Shown here piece by piece: positions 62,298 to 64,000 of a DNA stretch of 64,000 nucleotides. Source of the stretch: Streptomyces rhizosphaerihabitans (lineage in GTDB: Bacteria; Actinomycetota; Actinomycetes; Streptomycetales; Streptomycetaceae); the NCBI RefSeq assembly GCF_025399795.1, contig NZ_JAODTZ010000016.1, forward strand, positions 100,418 to 164,417, written 5' to 3'. The notes under the pieces are model-generated. The model was not told the DNA's origin, searched no databases, and saw only the letters and a list, made by a program, of their open reading frames with translations. The position numbers were made by a program, and so were the translations under genes. Numbering within the stretch: position 1 is the first letter of the stretch; every line of letters starts with the position of its first letter.

Positions 62298-62642
62298 GTG
62301 GCGACATTGCGGATGACCCTGCAGACCCAACTGGTGCTGCGGCCTTTGCTGGAGGATCCCGCGAGGCAGCGGTACGGCCTGGAGCTGTGCGAGCTGGCGG
62401 GACTGCCCTCGGGCACGGTCTATCCGATCCTGGCCCGTCTGGGACAGGTCGGCTGGGTGGACAGCGCGTGGGAGGACCCGGCGGTGCACGAGGAGGTGGG
62501 CCGACCGCGGCGGCGCTTCTACCGGATCACGCACGACGGCGCCGAACAGGCCCGTGACGCCCTGGCGCGCGACTACCGGTCCCGCAAGCAGTCGTTGCCG
62601 GGATGGGCGGCGGCTCGTCCCACCGACGGCGGAGTGCCATGA
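62298..62642 (+). CDS. PadR-family regulator
   Basis: A 114-residue protein with a GTG start. ATLRMTLQTQLVLRPLLED, the YGLELCELAGLPSGTVYPILARLGQVGWVDSAWE block and RPRRRFYRITHDGAEQAR form the PadR winged HTH and wing. PadR proteins usually repress a linked membrane or export gene; the gene after it (62639) appears truncated. Confidence 0.9.
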   Translation: MATLRMTLQTQLVLRPLLEDPARQRYGLELCELAGLPSGTVYPILARLGQVGWVDSAWEDPAVHEEVGRPRRRFYRITHDGAEQARDALARDYRSRKQSLPGWAAARPTDGGVP

Positions 62643-62983
62643 GCCCTGCGCGGTTACGGACGTGGCGCAGCAGGCGCGGGGATCAACGCCCGTCCGATGA
62701 CGATCTGCCGGTGAGCGAACGTGTTGTTCGGGGGGTGCAGCGAGGAGAGGTTGACCTTCGTGCCTGTCCTGAGTCGGTGGCGTCGTTGTCCGGGGACGGA
62801 GGGGACAGCCGAAGCTGCTCACCGGTGGCCGCCCCCATCGGCGTCCCTGTCAGTCCCGCACGAGACAGAACGGGTGTCCCGCCGGATCGGCGAAGATGCG
62901 CCAACTCCGCTTTCCGTCACCCTCGTCGAGCAGGGTGGCGCCCCGCTCGAGGACGTCTGCCTGGGCTCCTTCCAGGTCCGTGA
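62639..62983 (+). CDS. Uncertain ORF after PadR, possibly a truncated partner gene
   Basis: ATG 62639 overlaps the PadR stop (ATGA), the usual arrangement for a PadR partner. The first ~35 codons (MSPARLRTWRSRRGDQRPSDDDLPVSERVV) look coding. The rest overlaps the opposite-strand VOC gene and does not. It is probably a remnant of a longer gene. Confidence 0.3.
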   Translation: MSPARLRTWRSRRGDQRPSDDDLPVSERVVRGVQRGEVDLRACPESVASLSGDGGDSRSCSPVAAPIGVPVSPARDRTGVPPDRRRCANSAFRHPRRAGWRPARGRLPGLLPGP

Positions 62984-63227
62984 CCCCCAGGTCGAGGTGT
63001 ATCTGCTGGGGGTGAGTGGAGTCCGGCCACCGCGGCGGCTGATGGTCTTTCACGCGCTGGAAGGCCAGCACGAAACCACCGTCGGTGTGGAGCGTCGCCC
63101 AGCCCTCGCCGAGCGACCATCGCGGATCCGGCTGGTTCACTGCGCCGCCGAGAAGCGACTGGTAGAAGCGGGACAGCTCAAGGACATCGGCACAGTCCAG
63201 CACCACGCACTGCAGCTTGGCGATCAC
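62850..63227 (-). CDS. VOC (glyoxalase-like) family protein
   Basis: 125 residues if GTG 63227 is the start (GTG 63257 is possible). IAKLQCVVLDCADVLELSRFYQSLLGG..GEGWATLHT..QIHLDLGVTDLEGAQADVLERGATLLDEGDGKRSWRIFADPAGHPFCLV is a typical VOC/glyoxalase fold with paired beta-alpha-beta-beta-beta modules. Metal ligands are not certain. Function is unknown. Confidence 0.87.
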   Translation of the reverse strand: MIAKLQCVVLDCADVLELSRFYQSLLGGAVNQPDPRWSLGEGWATLHTDGGFVLAFQRVKDHQPPRWPDSTHPQQIHLDLGVTDLEGAQADVLERGATLLDEGDGKRSWRIFADPAGHPFCLVRD

Positions 63228-63385
63228 GAAGGGAAGCGTCTCACGACGCCTGATCACGATCTACAGCTGGATTACCGGGCCCACGGGAATCAGCCGGTCG
63301 ACAGGAGTGCAAAAGGAGCGTTCCATCCTTGACGTTGGAGATATGGAGCATACGTTTCCGTTTCGGCGTCGTTTAGCATCGGGGG

Positions 63386-63901
63386 ATGTCGTTTCCTGAG
63401 CCTCTTGAACGCGCTGAGCACATTCACCAGGGCTTCAGCGTGCGCGAGTTGGATCTGGCCGAGGGGACGACGGCGGCAGCGGTGCACCGGATCGGTCGCC
63501 GTGCGTACGCGGTCGAGGCTGACCTGATCGGCTTCGACGGCATCCCGGCCCTGCGGGAGAGCGTAGAAGAGATGCGGGCCCGGTCTTTGCGTTGGCTCGG
63601 GGCGGTGACGGACGACGGACAGGTTGCCGCCTTCGTCGCCTGGCAGAGGCCAGCGGGAGAGGACACTCTCGACATCGACCGCGTGTGCGTCGACCCCGTA
63701 TGGTTCCGCCGCGGCCTGGCTTCAGGATTGCTCGGTCATCTCCTGACAGACCTGGTTCCCGGCGGGCACGTTCTGGTCAGTACCGGTGCTGACAATCTTC
63801 CGGCAGTGGCGCTTTACGAGCGTCTGGGTTTCTCCCGTGAGGGCACCATCGAGCCCGCCCCCGGATTGCGGGTGGCTCAGTTCCGGCTCACGCGGGATTG
63901 A
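63386..63901 (+). CDS. GNAT-family N-acetyltransferase
   Basis: A 171-residue protein. DIDRVCVDPVWFRRGLASGLLGHLL contains the acetyl-CoA R-x-x-G-x-A loop, and VSTGADNLPAVALYERLGFSREGTIEPAPGL the C-terminal motif B. The substrate is unknown. Confidence 0.9.
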   Translation: MSFPEPLERAEHIHQGFSVRELDLAEGTTAAAVHRIGRRAYAVEADLIGFDGIPALRESVEEMRARSLRWLGAVTDDGQVAAFVAWQRPAGEDTLDIDRVCVDPVWFRRGLASGLLGHLLTDLVPGGHVLVSTGADNLPAVALYERLGFSREGTIEPAPGLRVAQFRLTRD

Positions 63902-64000
63902 GCCGAACGGTGTCTCGGTCCGGGCGGCCGTCCGGCGAACGTGACCCTGCTCCCCAGGTGAACCGGCGGACCTGTACAGGGCTTCGACGCCCGGAGTGTG

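Overview
The window is high-GC actinobacterial DNA, most likely from a Streptomyces. Supporting signs are the strong G/C third-position bias, many GTG starts, 4-base ATGA/GTGA gene overlaps, probable leaderless starts, and families typical of the genus: a Scr1-type XRE/DUF397 pair, two DUF574-type SAM methyltransferases, secreted glycoside hydrolases and a peptidoglycan-recognition amidase. I see no rRNA, tRNA, CRISPR array, transposase or phage module. The content (two small biosynthetic clusters, many regulators with a linked enzyme or transporter, several decayed genes, many short tandem repeats) fits an accessory or arm region of a linear chromosome.

Layout. 0-12.5 kb: secreted and cell-wall functions (a cut-off PG-binding/CHAP endopeptidase, a TIM-barrel hydrolase with divergent TetR, a GH5 endoglucanase, an ankyrin protein, a maltokinase-cap protein, an alpha/beta hydrolase, a kinase-like protein, and a PGRP amidase frameshifted at an 8-bp repeat). 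12.7-16.3 kb: FUSC exporter, divergent MarR, and an amylase-family enzyme. 16.5-24.7 kb: cluster A, a compact reducing type II polyketide/fatty-acid system (XRE regulator, ACP, ketoreductase, MaoC-type dehydratase, second SDR, chain-length-factor-like KS, active KS, alpha/beta hydrolase, malonyl/acyl transferase) joined by overlapping genes. 24.9-49.2 kb: an accessory stretch with a decayed XRE plus intact DUF397, methyltransferases, TetR/patatin, a terminated RNA-like element, an FMN reductase-GNAT fusion with an internal stop, an Fsr-like exporter with AraC, a PAP2 membrane protein, SDR, PRC-barrel and small hypotheticals.

49.7-58.3 kb: cluster B, an unassigned biosynthetic operon whose first gene is a GlxA-type AraC regulator, followed by a ThDP enzyme, an SRPBCC-like protein, a KASIII-like enzyme, a HisC-like aminotransferase and an MFS exporter, with a convergent Rieske oxygenase. 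58.6-64 kb: a hypothetical protein, a second DUF574 methyltransferase, the second copy of the RNA-like element, a small membrane protein, NUDIX, PadR, VOC and GNAT genes.

Four observations stand out. A ~157-nt element with its own terminator occurs twice and looks like an undescribed small RNA gene. A perfect 38-bp palindrome is centred on the start codon of a methyltransferase. The amidase reading frame depends on the copy number of an 8-bp repeat. Cluster B combines enzymes I cannot match to a known pathway. All calls rest on reading the sequence and on family knowledge; no search was run.
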